Below, piece after piece: positions 32,402-43,609 of a stretch of 64,000 bases of DNA. The position numbers and the translations under genes are program-made. The notes beneath the pieces were generated by a model. It saw only the letters and a program-made list of their open reading frames with translations. It was not told where the DNA came from and made no database searches. The first letter of the stretch is position 1, and each line of letters opens with the position of its first letter. Source of the DNA: Conchocele bisecta (lineage: Eukaryota; Mollusca; Bivalvia; Lucinida; Thyasiridae); assembly GCA_029237695.1 (NCBI GenBank), contig CM055279.1:60027530-60091529 (forward strand). The letters run 5' to 3'.

Positions 32402-33073
32402 TACGTTTGCAGAGTGTATGGAGAGACTATTGTGAATACGTGCGTTTGCATTTGCAGAGCTGTATGGAGAGACTATTGTAGAATGACACGTGTGTTTGAG
32501 TTTGCAGAGCTGTATCTGGAGATATTGTAATGACGTGCTGTTTGCATTTGCAGCTGATCTGGAGAGACATTGTAGAATGACACTGCTGTTTGCAGTTTGC
32601 GTGTGTACTGGAGAGATATTGAATGGCACGTCTGTTTGCAGTTTGCGAGTGTATCGGAGAGTATTGTAGAAGGCACTGCTGTTTGCAGTTTGCAGAGTGT
32701 ATGGAGATATTGTGAATGACGCTGCTGTTTGCAGTTTGCAGGCTGTATCTGGAGAGGACTATTGTAGAATGGCACTGCTGTTTGCAGTTTGCAGAGCTGA
32801 TTAGAGACTATTGTGAATGACGCTGTGTTTGAGTTTGCGAGCTGTATGGAAGGCATTGTAGAATGACGTGCTGTTTCAGTTTGCAGAGCGTTTTGGAGAC
32901 TGTGAATGGCACGCTGCTGTTTGCATTTGCAGCTGTCTGGAGAGATATTGAGAATGGCACGTGCTGTTTGCATTTGCAGAGCTGTATCTGGAGAGACTAT
33001 TGAGAATGGCACGCTGTGTTTGCAGCTGTCTGGAGACATTGTAGAATGGCACGCTTGTTTGCAGAGGTATCTG
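32402..33073. repeat. About 55-bp minisatellite, 12 noisy copies
   Basis: The unit is GCAGAGCTGTATCTGGAGAG then ACTATTGTAGAATGGCACGC then TGCTGTTTGCAGTTT. Copies differ chiefly by one-base losses. The array resumes for one unit at 33378-33415 after the C element, which inserted into it. Long minus-strand frames here are repeat translations. Confidence 0.88.
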
Positions 33074-33377
33074 TAGCCTATTTCATCAACATTGCAAAGT
33101 ATACTTTAGTATCAATTTATACTTTGAGGGAGAAATTTTTCAATTTTATGATAAATTTATTAATTTTTATTATACTGAATTTATTACATTATCACAGCCA
33201 ATTTGGCTGTGATAATGTAATAAATTCAGTATAATAATTCTGCATACTTTTAATCATGAAATATATGCATTTGTTAGTTTTATATGAAATAATGCAGTTC
33301 AGGAAAAATAAATGATTACTCCCTCAAAGTATACTTTGCTAGTAAAGTATACTTTGCAATGTTGATGAAATGGGCTA
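33074..33377. mobile_element. Family C, 304 bp, inserted in the minisatellite with CTG duplication
   Basis: TAGCCTATTTCATCAACATT and AATGTTGATGAAATGGGCTA are inverted ends. The flanking array reads GTATCTG before and CTGGAGAG after, while intact units read GTATCTGGAGAG, so CTG was duplicated on insertion. The core is ATTATCACAGCCAATTTGGC and its complement. Non-coding. Confidence 0.92.
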
Positions 33378-33540
33378 CTGGAGAGACTCTTGTAGAATGG
33401 CACGCTGCTGATTAGACTTCATTGCAAGAAAATGCGATCGCCAGGGCGGTCATCGACTTACTGCCAGAAAACTAATTGCTTATTAACGCACTAGCCAACA
33501 AGACCCGCTCACACTCAGCTGTGTTCATTTTAAGGGAATA

Positions 33541-34029
33541 CTACGGGGACATGGATTTTTTGTATTCATTCGTTCCCACGAGATGACAATTCGTTCACTC
33601 AATTTATTAATTCGTTCCCACGAAATAGCAATTCGTTCCCACTATATAACAATTCGTGGGAACGAATTAACAATATATCGTGGGAACGAATTAATAATAT
33701 ATCGTGGGAACGAATTGTTAATTCGTGGGAATGAATTGTCAATTCGAGGGATCGAATTATTATTTCGTGGGAACGAATTGCTAATTCGAGAGCACGAATT
33801 GTTAATTCGTGGGAACGAATTGTTATATCGTGAGAACGAATTAAGAAATTAAGGGAACGAATTGTTATTTCGTGGGAACGAATCTTTATTTCGTGGGAAC
33901 GAATCTTTATTTCGTGCGAACGAATGTTTATATCGTGGGAACGAATTGTTATTTCGTGGGAACGAATTGTTTATTTCGTGGGAACGAATTCATAAATAAG
34001 ATTTATACGTCCCCTGCGGGGCTCCGTAG
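33541..34029. mobile_element. Family H fold-back
   Basis: About 20 units of CGTGGGAACGAATTGTTA, mostly in one orientation after a short opposite run. The right end is CGTCCCCTGCGGGGCTCCGT; the left end is shortened to CTACGGGGACATGG. It abuts the T element at 34038. Confidence 0.85.
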
Positions 34030-34037
34030 AATACACT

Positions 34038-34532
34038 ATAGTCTGTTTCACGAAAGCTGCCCAAATTTTACGGTCATATAAACAATTCAAAAACCATATT
34101 TTTTTCGATAATATTAAATTAAAGGAAAGTTTAAGAATGAGCCTTCTTTTTATTTCGTGAAATTTGGTCAAATATTGATTTTATTGCGAAAACAAAATTT
34201 CCCCATGTTAAATCCCCATAGACAATGAAGATGTCTATGGGGATTTAACATGGGGAATTTTTTTTTGAATTTAGAAATACTGGACCGATTTTTAAAATTT
34301 AACTTTTGTTTTCTTAGTTAGATCATTTCCAAGCTATCTAGCTAGGTTTCGGAGTCAATTTCCAAAAAAAAAATAAAAATAAAATAAAACCCAATATTTG
34401 ACCAAATTTCACGAAATAAAAAGAAGGCTCATTCTTAAATTTTGCTTTAATTTAATATTATCGAAAAAAATATTGTTTTTGCATTGTCTATATAGCCGTA
34501 AAATTTGGGCAGCTTTCGTGAAACAGACTATA
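34038..34532. mobile_element. Family T, full copy
   Basis: TATAGTCTGTTTCACGAAAG to CTTTCGTGAAACAGACTATA. The central stem is shortened to CATAGACAATGAAGATGTCT. Confidence 0.9.
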
Positions 34533-34683
34533 GTTAAAGCTACAAACTATATTTTGTAAACGGGCAAATACATTATATAATGGATATACAAACTACATAT
34601 AGTAAACCACATCCAAAATGGGCCAATACGTGTTCATGTGCATACAGAAGTTACATGTACATGTAATTGTTACAGTACATATT

Positions 34684-35118
34684 CAAGGTGTATAATCACG
34701 TGGTATTAACAACAACAACAAGTGCCGATTCAAAGTACGTATTATTTTATAGTGTCCTTATTACGTAACGGATTTTGATGAAATATGGCGCATCATAAGC
34801 GTCTTGTTAAGCTGCATTAGGTGGTCTCTGTATTTTCGCCCAAACTTCTGTCGTTTTTGCGAAGATTCGATTTCCGTGTCTCCAGACACGGAAATCGATT
34901 CTTCGCAAAAACGACATAAGTCATAAAAACGACATATAAGTCATAAAAACGACATCAGTCTGTTCCAAACTCCCTAGACCACCAAATGCAGCTCATGAAG
35001 ACGCGTTTGCTGCGCCATATTTCATCAAAATCGGTTGCATATTAAGGAAAATATCAAATAATACTTACTTTGGAGTGGGTGACGTTGTTGTTGTTGTAAC
35101 CACGTGATCATGCACCTA
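34684..35118. mobile_element. Family I MITE with a small internal triplication
   Basis: AAGGTGTATAATCACGTGGT to ACCACGTGATCATGCACCT. After the central stem the phrase AAAACGACATAAGTCAT is repeated three times near 34905-34955, a local expansion absent from the other I copies. Confidence 0.87.
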
Positions 35119-35474
35119 GATATTGTATCGATTTCAGTTAACAAAAGTGCAATACAGGATAACAGTTTCAACCCATGCAGAATCCTCCTCCTATGTTTGT
35201 TTCCCTGTAATTCAGTGTATGGCAATATGATTATACAGTTATCATGTGCATGCATAACAATATCTAGCAGAAGCGCCATTGATACCATCGACTGTAAGCT
35301 CTTTGACCTTGGCGTCACTGAACCTTTATCAGACGCCACCAGTTAGCCAGATTGCGTGTGGAGCCATGTCATCTAGATTCTGTCGATCCAGTGTCACGCA
35401 TTGGTGCCGCCGGTACATACGACAGGTAATGTACGCCCCGTGCATATGCAGGCTTGGAAAACTTCTTTCATTTG
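35119..35474. other. No gene seen; unique-looking sequence
   Basis: Open frames of 80-104 codons exist on both strands (35025-35346), overlapping each other and starting inside the I element on the minus strand. Nothing picks either as real. Confidence 0.35.
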
Positions 35475-35580
35475 CAGCCTATGTTCGTAAGGGCAAACTT
35501 AAGATAGTCTGTAAATTTCACATTAATAATATTTTCTTGCAAACAATTATTGGATTTACATATATTGACCATAGGCTAAG
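35475..35580. mobile_element. Family B half copy
   Basis: GTTCGTAAGGGCAAACTTAA, TAGTCTGTAAATTTCACATT and TTGGATTTACATATATTGAC are one arm; it stops at the centre and joins element O. Confidence 0.7.
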
Positions 35581-35601
35581 AGAGTAATATGCTTCAGTAA
35601 T

Positions 35602-36300
35602 AGATTTGTGGAATTATATTGAATTTGCATACATGTAATGTAACGCAGCTCTGCAAACAAACTCAGAGTTGGTAAACGAGGGAACATATTGATATTTTTT
35701 GGGAAAGCGGTCGATTGGATAAATGTGTATGTGTGTCAATTACTTTGATCGTAATGGTGGCTTATTGATGATTTCCCCAATCTATAAATTAGTTTCGTAA
35801 ACTGTAAACGCGACGGCGACCGTCGCGTTTACAGTTTACGAACCTAATTTGTAGATTGTGGGAAGCTTTGTGTAAGGCGATGCACAGGTGGAAGACTCGG
35901 ACCTATGACACCAAAAAAAATGCCTATTAAAAAAAATCCCATTACCCCATAAAATGCGAATAACTGAATAAATGCTGGAAACAGCGATTTGAAGTGATTA
36001 TATTCACACACCTAATACCTTTATCGATTGCCAGAGACAGAAGTCATACATTTAATCGATGTTTATTGTGTTTGTGCGAGCCGGAAAAGAGAGGGCTCTT
36101 TCTATAATAGCCCTATTTATACTGACCTTTATATAGCATATGGTACAGTACGATACCAAGTGGGTGGGTAATGGATTTTTCCTAATAGGCATTTTTTGTT
36201 GTGCATAGGTCCGAGTCTTCACCTGTGAGGCGGATGTATGATACCATTACCTTTACAAGGTGCTGGGCTTTGATTTTTTGAGGAATATGGAAATTACTCG
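35602..36300. mobile_element. Family O element, copy 2, interrupted by N
   Basis: GATTTGTGGAATTATATTGA to 35882, then the remainder from GTATGATACCATTACC after 36236, matches copy 1 at 28313 once N is removed. The central stem TTTACAGTTTACGAACCTAA is well preserved. Confidence 0.82.
35883..36227. mobile_element. Element N, hAT-like MITE, 345 bp
   Basis: CACAGGTGGAAGACTCGGAC at the left and GTCCGAGTCTTCACCTGTG at the right are inverted ends. It is flanked by AGGCGATG and AGGCGGATG, an 8-bp target duplication with one later insertion; the uninterrupted site is seen in O copy 1 (AAGGCGATGGTATGATAC). The interior pairs GCCTATTA with TAATAGGC. No protein. Confidence 0.87.
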
Positions 36301-36707
36301 TGCACAAACGTGTCACATACAGCCCACCACAAGGGAAATAACTGTTCATCAAACACCATCTTCCACTAGACAGGAGACTAGGGTTAAATTAAATATCCAC
36401 ACGTGGTTGTGATCACATGAGGTGTCTCGCAGTATATATGGGCAGATGTCTGGGGCCCGTCACACAAAGCTTCGTACGATTAAAATGTTCGTACGACGAT
36501 TCCGATGAATTTGCTTCTCACATTAAAATGTTTCTCTAATGCTACCAGTTTATACATACGGGTACATGCCATTAAATGTAGCACACCCACGAAAGATTTT
36601 CCAAAATCGGCTGTCGGACCAAATGCTATTGTGGTTTTCAAGTTTACACTTACGAAAAGTTAAGTTTTGAAAATCGGTCCACTATTTCTGTAATTGTAAT
36701 AAATTCC
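36301..36707. other. No gene; B-like end fragment
   Basis: GGGGCCCGTCACACAAAGCT and TCGTACGATTAAAATGTTCG near 36452-36495 resemble one family B end; the partner end is absent. The rest is unremarkable. Confidence 0.5.
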
Positions 36708-36983
36708 CAATGTTAAATCCCCATAGACATCTTCACTCTGTGAATATGTCTATGGGGATTTAACATGGGGAAATTGTGTCACCCTGTGAACATGTATATA
36801 AGGATATAACTGGGAAAATTATTGTTTTCGAAATAAAATATATGATATGAGCACATATATGAGCAAATTTCACGAATAAAAAAAGGCTCGTTCTTGAATG
36901 TATATTATCGAAAACAATATTGTTTGTGCATTGTTTATATATTAACCGTAATGTTTGGGCAGGTTTCGTGAATCAGACAGTAG
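36708..36983. mobile_element. Family T, internal and right part
   Basis: The central stem CATAGACATCTTCACTCTGT and the right part (CAAATTTCACGAA, GGCAGGTTTCGTGAATCAGA) are present; the left third is missing. Confidence 0.8.
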
Positions 36984-37020
36984 ATACATGTATGCTAGAT
37001 CGGGATAGAAAATTGCATAA

Positions 37021-37339
37021 AGAATAAATAGAGAATAGTAGGTTAGTGCCGTGAATGGGAAAACATATCTTGCAAGGCTTAGGAAACGGGATGGGCGAGG
37101 TCATCCCGTTTCCGTGCCGCGCCAGATATATTTTCCCATTCACGGCACTAACCTACTACATGTATTCTATTTATCCCGTCAACACCTACAAATGGCTTTA
37201 AAATACAAACAAAGATAACCACAGCCACCGCACATATTCATACTCAGTGATTGGGTCGTATTGAAAGGATATCAAAAATGTTTCACGGCACAGTGTTTCC
37301 CGGCACATACATTGTATGCACTGTGTTGACGGGATAATA
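37021..37339. mobile_element. Family A copy, hairpin plus spacer
   Basis: GTGCCGTGAATGGGAAAACA with arms AAGGCTTAGGAAACGGGATG and GTTTCCGTGCCGCGCCAGAT, then CGTCAACACCTACAAATGGC and CACTGTGTTGACGGGATAAT. The arm order is opposite to 23251-23412. Confidence 0.87.
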
Positions 37340-37583
37340 TGGACGCATCACTCTCATATTGCTGACTACATGTAAATGATATATATACAGAGTGACATTG
37401 GAGGCGTCGTTCTCTGCGACCAATGCATGCAACTTACATTTCAATACATGTATACCGTTACTGTAGTGTAAATCATTTTGTCTTCGACTGTACCTGCCTC
37501 GCAAATATATATATATTCAACCATGTTGTCATTATGGAGGGGAATCATGAAGCGTATTTCAAATTGTTTCTTATAAATGACAC
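37340..37583. other. No feature recognised
   Basis: AT-rich spacer between A copies. Confidence 0.4.
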
Positions 37584-38110
37584 TTATCCCGACAACACAG
37601 TGTGTATGTGCCGTGAAACACGGTGCCGTAAAACATGTTTGATGTCCTGTCAATATGAGCTAATCACTGCGTATGAATATGTGCGGTGGCTGGTGTTATT
37701 TTTATTGCATTTTGAAGCTATTTATAGATATTGACGGGATAAATAGAATAGTAGGTTAGTGCCGTGAATGGGAAAAATATCTGGCGCGGCACGGAAACGG
37801 GATGTGCTCGGCAGAGCCTCGCCCATCCCGTTTTCTATTTCATTCGATAGAGAATAGTAGGTTAGTGCCGTGAATGGAAATCAATATGGCAAGGCTTAAA
37901 AAGGGCGGGATGGGCGAGGCTATGCCGAGCACATCCGTTTCCGTGCCGCGCCAGATATGTTTTCCCATTCACGGCACTAACCTACTATTCTATTTATCCC
38001 GTCAACACCTACAAATGGCTGTAAAATGCAAAAATAGTATTGACTGGATATCAAAAATGTTTCACGGCACCGTGTTTCACGGCACATACGCACTGTGTTG
38101 ACGGGATAAA
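37584..38110. mobile_element. Family A cluster, three hairpin or spacer pieces
   Basis: An inverted spacer (TTATCCCGACAACACAGTGT) is followed by a half hairpin from 37740 to about 37840 and a full hairpin with spacer from 37857 to 38110. The arms again differ as GCGCGGCACGG and AAGGCTTA. Confidence 0.85.
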
Positions 38111-38359
38111 AAGTAAATACACATATTTCTTACATTTCTGCCAGTAGCTTACACAAATCAAACGACGATTTACCACATGTATCGGTTACTGTTAAAGAAC
38201 GGAAGTAGTTTACACCACTCTCCGTCCTTTCCCATGTATGGAATGAAAATGACGTCCAGTAGCGTCGCAATGATGTGTTTCAATCAACTCATGTTCTCGG
38301 ATACACACTCTGAATCGCGAGTCAGTCGCCGTCACTACAGCCTACCTCCAGACATCACC
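38111..38359. other. GC-balanced unique stretch, coding status open
   Basis: A 69-codon plus frame (38177-38386) runs into the G element. A minus frame reads IPYMGKDGEWCKLLPFF before its stop near 38178. Neither has a clear splice context. It could be an exon captured near G or chance. Confidence 0.25.
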
Positions 38360-38651
38360 ATGGAAGCGTCAAGGTGCCAATGCTAAAATATGTTTATCTC
38401 CTAATTAGGAGATACTAAGTGCTAATTAGGAGAGGAGATACTATGTGCTAATTATGAAATACTAAGTACTAACTGCTAATTAGGAGATACTAAGTGCTAC
38501 TTAGGAGATACTAACTGCTAATTAGGAGATACTAAGTCCTGATTAGGAGATACTAACTGCTAATTATGAGATACTAGGTCCTATTTAGGAGTTAGTATCT
38601 CCTAATTCGGATACAAATATAATTTAGCATTGGTACCAGGACGCTTCCATA
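38360..38651. mobile_element. Family G fold-back, complete
   Basis: ATGGAAGCGTCAAGGTGCCA and ATGCTAAA at the left are mirrored by TTTAGCATTGGTACCAGGAC and GCTTCCAT at the right. The core is about 13 units of CTAATTAGGAGATACTAAG. This copy defines the family ends. Confidence 0.87.
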
Positions 38652-39049
38652 CATTCACCACAGAACAATTGGCCATATTAAGCTTAATTCGCTTCGATTC
38701 ACCACGTGTGAAATGCAGGAAACTGCTTATTTAACCAAGTAAGCTGATTATTATGAAATGATGACATGTGTCCTACCGCTAAACAGGCTGAGTTCGCTAC
38801 GCTTAATCGCTTGTTGAGCGTAATGATCCAATCACTCGTGCATTATTTCACAACATTATGTAATCTGTAAGAATCGACACAGTTTTCACTCTTGTTTCTG
38901 TATTAGTATACCTGTATGCACTGTATATTGAACATACACAAACAGTTTTCGGCATTGTATGAGTACTTCCTTATACATGGATATTGGTTGCAACTGTTTA
39001 TTTTGAAGTCAGTACGTGTCAATGAGTAAATGTAGGTGACCTTTTATAT
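38652..39049. other. No gene seen
   Basis: A degraded relative of hairpin M may lie at 38780-38850 (GTTCGCTACGCTTAATCGCT). No supported frame. Confidence 0.4.
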
Positions 39050-39122
39050 GAATATACTATAAATGACAGACGATAATAAGTTGCTGGAGGTCAATCGATG
39101 AGTCCAACTATAGATAGATCAG

Positions 39123-39434
39123 TAGCCGATTTCATCAACATTGCAAAGTATACTTTAGTAGCAAAGTATACTTTGGAGGGAGAAAATTTTCAATTTTATG
39201 ATAAATATCTATGTAATTTTCTATATACTGAATTTATTTCATTATCACAGCCAATTTGGCTGTGATAATGTAATAAATTCAGTATAATAATTCTGCATAC
39301 TTTTAATCATGAAATATATGCAGTTGTTAGTTCTATATGAAATAATGCATTTCAGGAAAAATAAATGATTACTCCCTCAAAGTATACTTTGGTAGTAAAG
39401 TAAATATACTTTGCAATGTTGATGAAATAGGCTA
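39123..39434. mobile_element. Family C, CAG target duplication
   Basis: TAGCCGATTTCATCAACATT to AATGTTGATGAAATAGGCTA, flanked on both sides by CAG. About 312 bp. Confidence 0.9.
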
Positions 39435-39615
39435 CAGGTGTGTCATCGTATCATATCCTCGTTTTTGTGTATAATAACTACATGATAGATTGCACGTGCA
39501 TGCATGCCAATTTAATAGTGTATCTTGGTGCTCAAAATAGACATGTAGTGTGTCTCAGTGGTATCGAAGAGGGAAAATATCCATACGTTTGCAGAATTTT
39601 TGTTCATTTTGTCAA

Positions 39616-39918
39616 TAGCCCATTTCACCAACATTGCAAAGTATACTTTACTAGCAAAGTATACTTTGAGGGAGAAATTTTCAATTTTATGATAAATTTA
39701 TTAATTTTTATTATAATGAATTTATTACATTATCACAGCCATTTTGGCTGTGATAATGTAATAAATTCAGTATAATAATTCTGCATGCTTTTAATCATCA
39801 AATGTATGCAGTTGTTAGTTTTATATGAAATAATGCATTTCAGGCAAAATAAATGATTATTCCCTCAAAGTATACTTTGCTAGTAAAGTATACTTTGCAA
39901 TGTTGATGAAATCGGCTA
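39616..39918. mobile_element. Family C copy
   Basis: TAGCCCATTTCACCAACATT to AATGTTGATGAAATCGGCTA. The flank is CAA on the left and CTG on the right, so the target duplication has decayed or differs. The duplicated segment at 23607 has no element here. Confidence 0.88.
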
Positions 39919-41336
39919 CTGATCGAGAGTTCGAACCTCACAAAACGCATTACTTCTGTCGATATCATTCTGTTCTTTTTATGATTGGTTGCTGGAGAAG
40001 GGAATCAGTGAAATGGCGAGGGTTATAACTATTGCTGTATGACCTCAATGTGACATGGTCGGCGAGAACATCCCTGATTCTTCATGTTCACACATGTGAA
40101 ATGTACATTTAGTTATTAGCTTTATTCAAAGTGAGACTAGCGTTGTTCATGTAATCTATCTCATGCTAAGTTAATAATATATGTTTAAGAGCAACACACA
40201 TAAAAAAGAAATATATAATAAAATATAAACAGAATAAAAATATATGGGTACAGAGTGGCCTGCGGTTCTCTTACCAGGCGAATTGCAATTCCTGGAGCGC
40301 AGGATTGCAATGCGCGTTCCCATTAATTGCAATTGGACCGCAATCGGACTGCAATCATGTGACTGCGGTCCAAAGAGTTGGTTGCGGAATTGCAATACTT
40401 ATAGCGCAGTTAGCGCTGCGCTCCGCTTTAATTGCAGTTTACGCATCTTTTTTTCTTTAAACTGCCGCTTTTTTTCTTTAAAGAATGACCGCTTTACGCT
40501 GCGCTCTGCGGTCAAACAAGCGGACCGCTCTGCTTGACCAATGCGGCAATAAAATCTAAATAGTTGACAAACGTATCCGTGTTCCAATCCAAAATTTTAT
40601 CCCATCTATTTAATTCAAAGTGACTAGAAAGTCGGCGGTATTGGTGATCTGTTTTTTTTGGTGCGCAAATATAAATCGGCAGGTTATTGCGAGACAAACA
40701 GTGAAACCCTGACCTTGACAATTTCTTGGACAAAAAAAAATGTCGTCACTACCGTTCCGAATATCAAGAAACAAATTAATAAGACACCACCATACTCACA
40801 ATATATATCAAATATTTATTTTCATATAAAATCAAATTATAATGTGTGGTCTACGGTATAATATGGCAAAACTAAGCATCAATTTTTCGTTTTGTTTCAT
40901 TTTTCGTCGGTATCAATTTACGTTTTCCTATTCTGTTAACATTATTACGACGCGATCCTATAGTCGACATGACAATTTCTGCTGAGATCAACACAACTTT
41001 TCATAATGTCTTTCAATTTCAAGCTGCAAGGAGACTGTGAATTGCATATTAACCATAATAACATGGTGAACATATTGATAATAATTTTAAAAGAAAAGCA
41101 AGCTATCAAGGCACAGATCATACACACTTCATCCCCATGGTCAGTTGCGTACTGTGACATTCTTCTCCGCCAAATTGAAATTCGTCCTCGAATTTCATGT
41201 TTAATTCCATATGTTTGGGTACAATTTTTGGAGTATTTATCAGTCGCGGTCCTTCGTTGGGCAACAATTGTCACTGGGCAGAAATATGTCCACCCAGAAT
41301 TCCATATTTGTGGAACATGTCTTCATCAGTCACGAC

Positions 41337-41520
41337 TCCACGTTGGGAGTAGTTGCGGCAAGCAACTGCAGAATACTCAATTATCGTCCGTACCCAGAAT
41401 TACGGTGCTCCATAGGTTTTTCCTGCAGAGTACCGAATCGGATCTCATTCGCGCTTTAGCTGTTAATTGTGACACATTTTTCTGTACTTATTACACAGAA
41501 ATGAATAAGTATAATACTGA
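41337..41520 (+). mobile_element. Headless SINE copy, inverted relative to 41545-41789
   Basis: CCACGTTGGGAGTAGTTGCG, CTGCAGAATACTC, CGTCCGTACC and GTTAATTGTGACA are the reverse complement of the body of the neighbouring SINE with about 20 percent differences. The tRNA head is not present. Confidence 0.7.
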
Positions 41521-41544
41521 CATTTCTTTCAATTGAAAAATACA

Positions 41545-41789
41545 GAAAATATGTCGCAATTAACAGTTGAAGTGCAAATCAGATGTGATTTGGTACTTTG
41601 CAGGGGAAACCTACGGAGAGCACCATAACTCTCGGTACGGACGATGCGGGAGTATTCTGCAGAGTTACTTCCCGCAACTACGTTGGGCGCTAAATGTCAC
41701 AGGGTGAGAGAGATGCGCACTAGCCCGGAATCGAACCGGGGATCTCTGGTTTACCACACCATCGTTCTACCTACTGAGCAAACCGGGCA
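41545..41789 (-). mobile_element. tRNA-derived SINE with a well-preserved head
   Basis: On the minus strand GCCCGGTTTGCTCAGTAGGT (A box) and CCCCGGTTCGATTCCGGGC (B box, complete T arm) form a tRNA-like head. A seven-base loop GTGGTAA would give anticodon GGU (Thr). The 3' side of the acceptor stem does not pair, so this is a SINE head and not a working tRNA. The body, GTAGTTGCGGGAAGTAACTC to CTGTTAATTGCGACA, follows. Confidence 0.8.
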
Positions 41790-42475
41790 CAAATACACAC
41801 TTATTCACCATAGTGATCACTTCATTCAACCAAAAATTCACAAGCTAGAAGCTATGCCAAATTATTACAGTCAATGTCGCAGATTATGCTCTTGGCGACA
41901 TTAGCGGACATAAATTTGTCCATCAATTTGATCAATAAACAACTGAATCTGACAGATAACACTACGACGGCGCATGCAAACATCATTATTCTGGTACTTG
42001 GAATCAAAATGGTGGATATTAAGATGAATATGTGAGGCGCTGACAGAACCTTTAACATTTTTTATCTCGATAGCAGCTACAGGGATTGTTGGACGCATTT
42101 GTTTAGAGAAACAAGAGATTACAACCCGCATTGGATAATATACTAAGTGACATTTTGTTCTAACGTACACCAACATAGAGGATTAAATTTGTGACAATGT
42201 TAGATTCTGGATTTTGTGGACAGGTGACAGAAATCGGAGCTGGATAAGAACCGACAGACGTGATTCTGAATATGCGTGCTTGGTCTGTAGTTATTCTTCC
42301 AGATCATGTCATGCATGTTTTAATTTCACGTCATGTCAAAGCAGCACAATTGAACATAATGAATAACTTTAATATTCTACACCAGTATTAAAGTTCATTC
42401 ATCGTCTGATGTGTAACTGATGAATTAAGGTAAGTTACTTGTATATGACAACTTTTGCCTCACTAATTTGTATGC

Positions 42476-43003
42476 CCCACCCCGATAGTGGAGGGGCATT
42501 TAGTGTTACCCTTGTCCGTTCTTCCGTCCGTCACCAACCTAGTAACTCGTAAAATTTTTAAACAGTAATAGCTACATACCTGAAACTTGGTACATGTATG
42601 TTTGATTCGACCCCATGGTCATGGATTATCTCCCCCTTTTCAAGTTAGAATTTTCCAATTTTGGCTTGTAGCATGTGAAACTTTTAAACCCTAATAGCTA
42701 TACACCTGAAACTTGGTATGTAGCTTCCTTATGATGAGTAGATTTGCAAAGTTTATTTCGATTCGACCCCCGAGTCATGGATTATCTCCCCCTTTTTGAA
42801 TTAGAATTTGAAAATTTTCGCTTGTAACTCGTAAAACTTTTGTAATAGATACAGCACTGAAATTTGATATGTAGCTTCCTCGGCGGGTGCGGCATGTTTT
42901 TACGTCAACGGGCTAAAGCTTTGTTGCAATAAAACAAATGTTTGTACTATCAAATGCCTCGGCGGGCACGACATGCAGGCCATGGCCATCTAGTTATTAT
43001 GGC
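42476..43003. repeat. Tandem repeat with TCATGGATTATCTCCCC, about three units
   Basis: GTCATGGATTATCTCCCCCT occurs at about 42615 and 42772, and the phrase ACCTGAAACTTGGTA with its context at three places 125-160 bp apart. It ends with GCCTCGGCGGGCACGACATG. A fragment abuts the DUF3504 remnant at 17940-18033. Confidence 0.8.
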
Positions 43004-43010
43004 ATACAAT

Positions 43011-43345
43011 TTGATCAGTCGGCCATCGCACCATGACTAGTTTAGCACTTGATCAGTCGGCCATCGCACCAGGACTAGTTTAGCACTTGATCATCGGCCT
43101 CGCACCGGACTAGTTTAGCACTTGATCAGTAGGCCATATCGCACCAGGACTAGTTTAGCAACTTGATCGTTAGGCATCGCACCAGGATAGTTTAGAACTT
43201 GATCATCGGCCCATCGCACCAGGGGAATAGTTTAGCACTTGATCAGTCGGTCATCGCTCCAGGACTAGTTTAGAACTTGATCAGTCGGCCATCGCACCAG
43301 GACTAGTTTAGAACTTGATCAGTCGACCATCTCACCAGGGATCAT
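43011..43345. repeat. 38-bp minisatellite, about nine copies
   Basis: TTGATCAGTCGGCCATCGCA then CCAGGACTAGTTTAGCAC repeats; copies from 43080 to 43220 have one-base losses. Confidence 0.92.
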
Positions 43346-43609
43346 TGTTTTGTGTCCCCGGTGGTCGTGCAGAGTACTATGATGAATTACTGATGAATTA
43401 CTGTATTGAACACACATGTATATGCACTGTAATACCGTACTTCACAATCCTCAGTTTTAAATTGTTTCTGTATCTTAAAACTGAAAATGTATTCATTTTG
43501 AAAAACTTAAAATTGTGGCAGATGATCGAAATGAAAACCGGATGTTTACATGCGAATTGAACCGGTGCATCGGTATATTTTAACCGTACGATGACCCCAC
43601 TGTATATTC

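Larger units (their letters stand above)
39050..40150. repeat. Duplicated segment, copy 2, with two C insertions
   Basis: AATGACAGACGATAATAAGT, AGATTGCACGTGCATGCATG, CACAAAACGCATTACTTCTG and ATTGCTGTATGACCTCAATG match 23607-24310 in order. Removing the C elements at 39123-39434 and 39616-39918 restores collinearity. Confidence 0.8.

Noticed and set aside
32473..33039. 188-codon minus-strand frame, one of the longest in the window
   Set aside because: It lies wholly in the 55-bp minisatellite, and the reading frame depends on probable one-base errors.
41006..41536. 176-codon plus-strand frame
   Set aside because: It overlaps a protein-like minus-strand stretch and then runs through a SINE copy; no domain, and composition is no better than the antisense frame.
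41722..41789. Functional tRNA-Thr gene
   Set aside because: A and B boxes and the T arm are good, but the acceptor stem 3' side does not pair and a SINE body follows directly.
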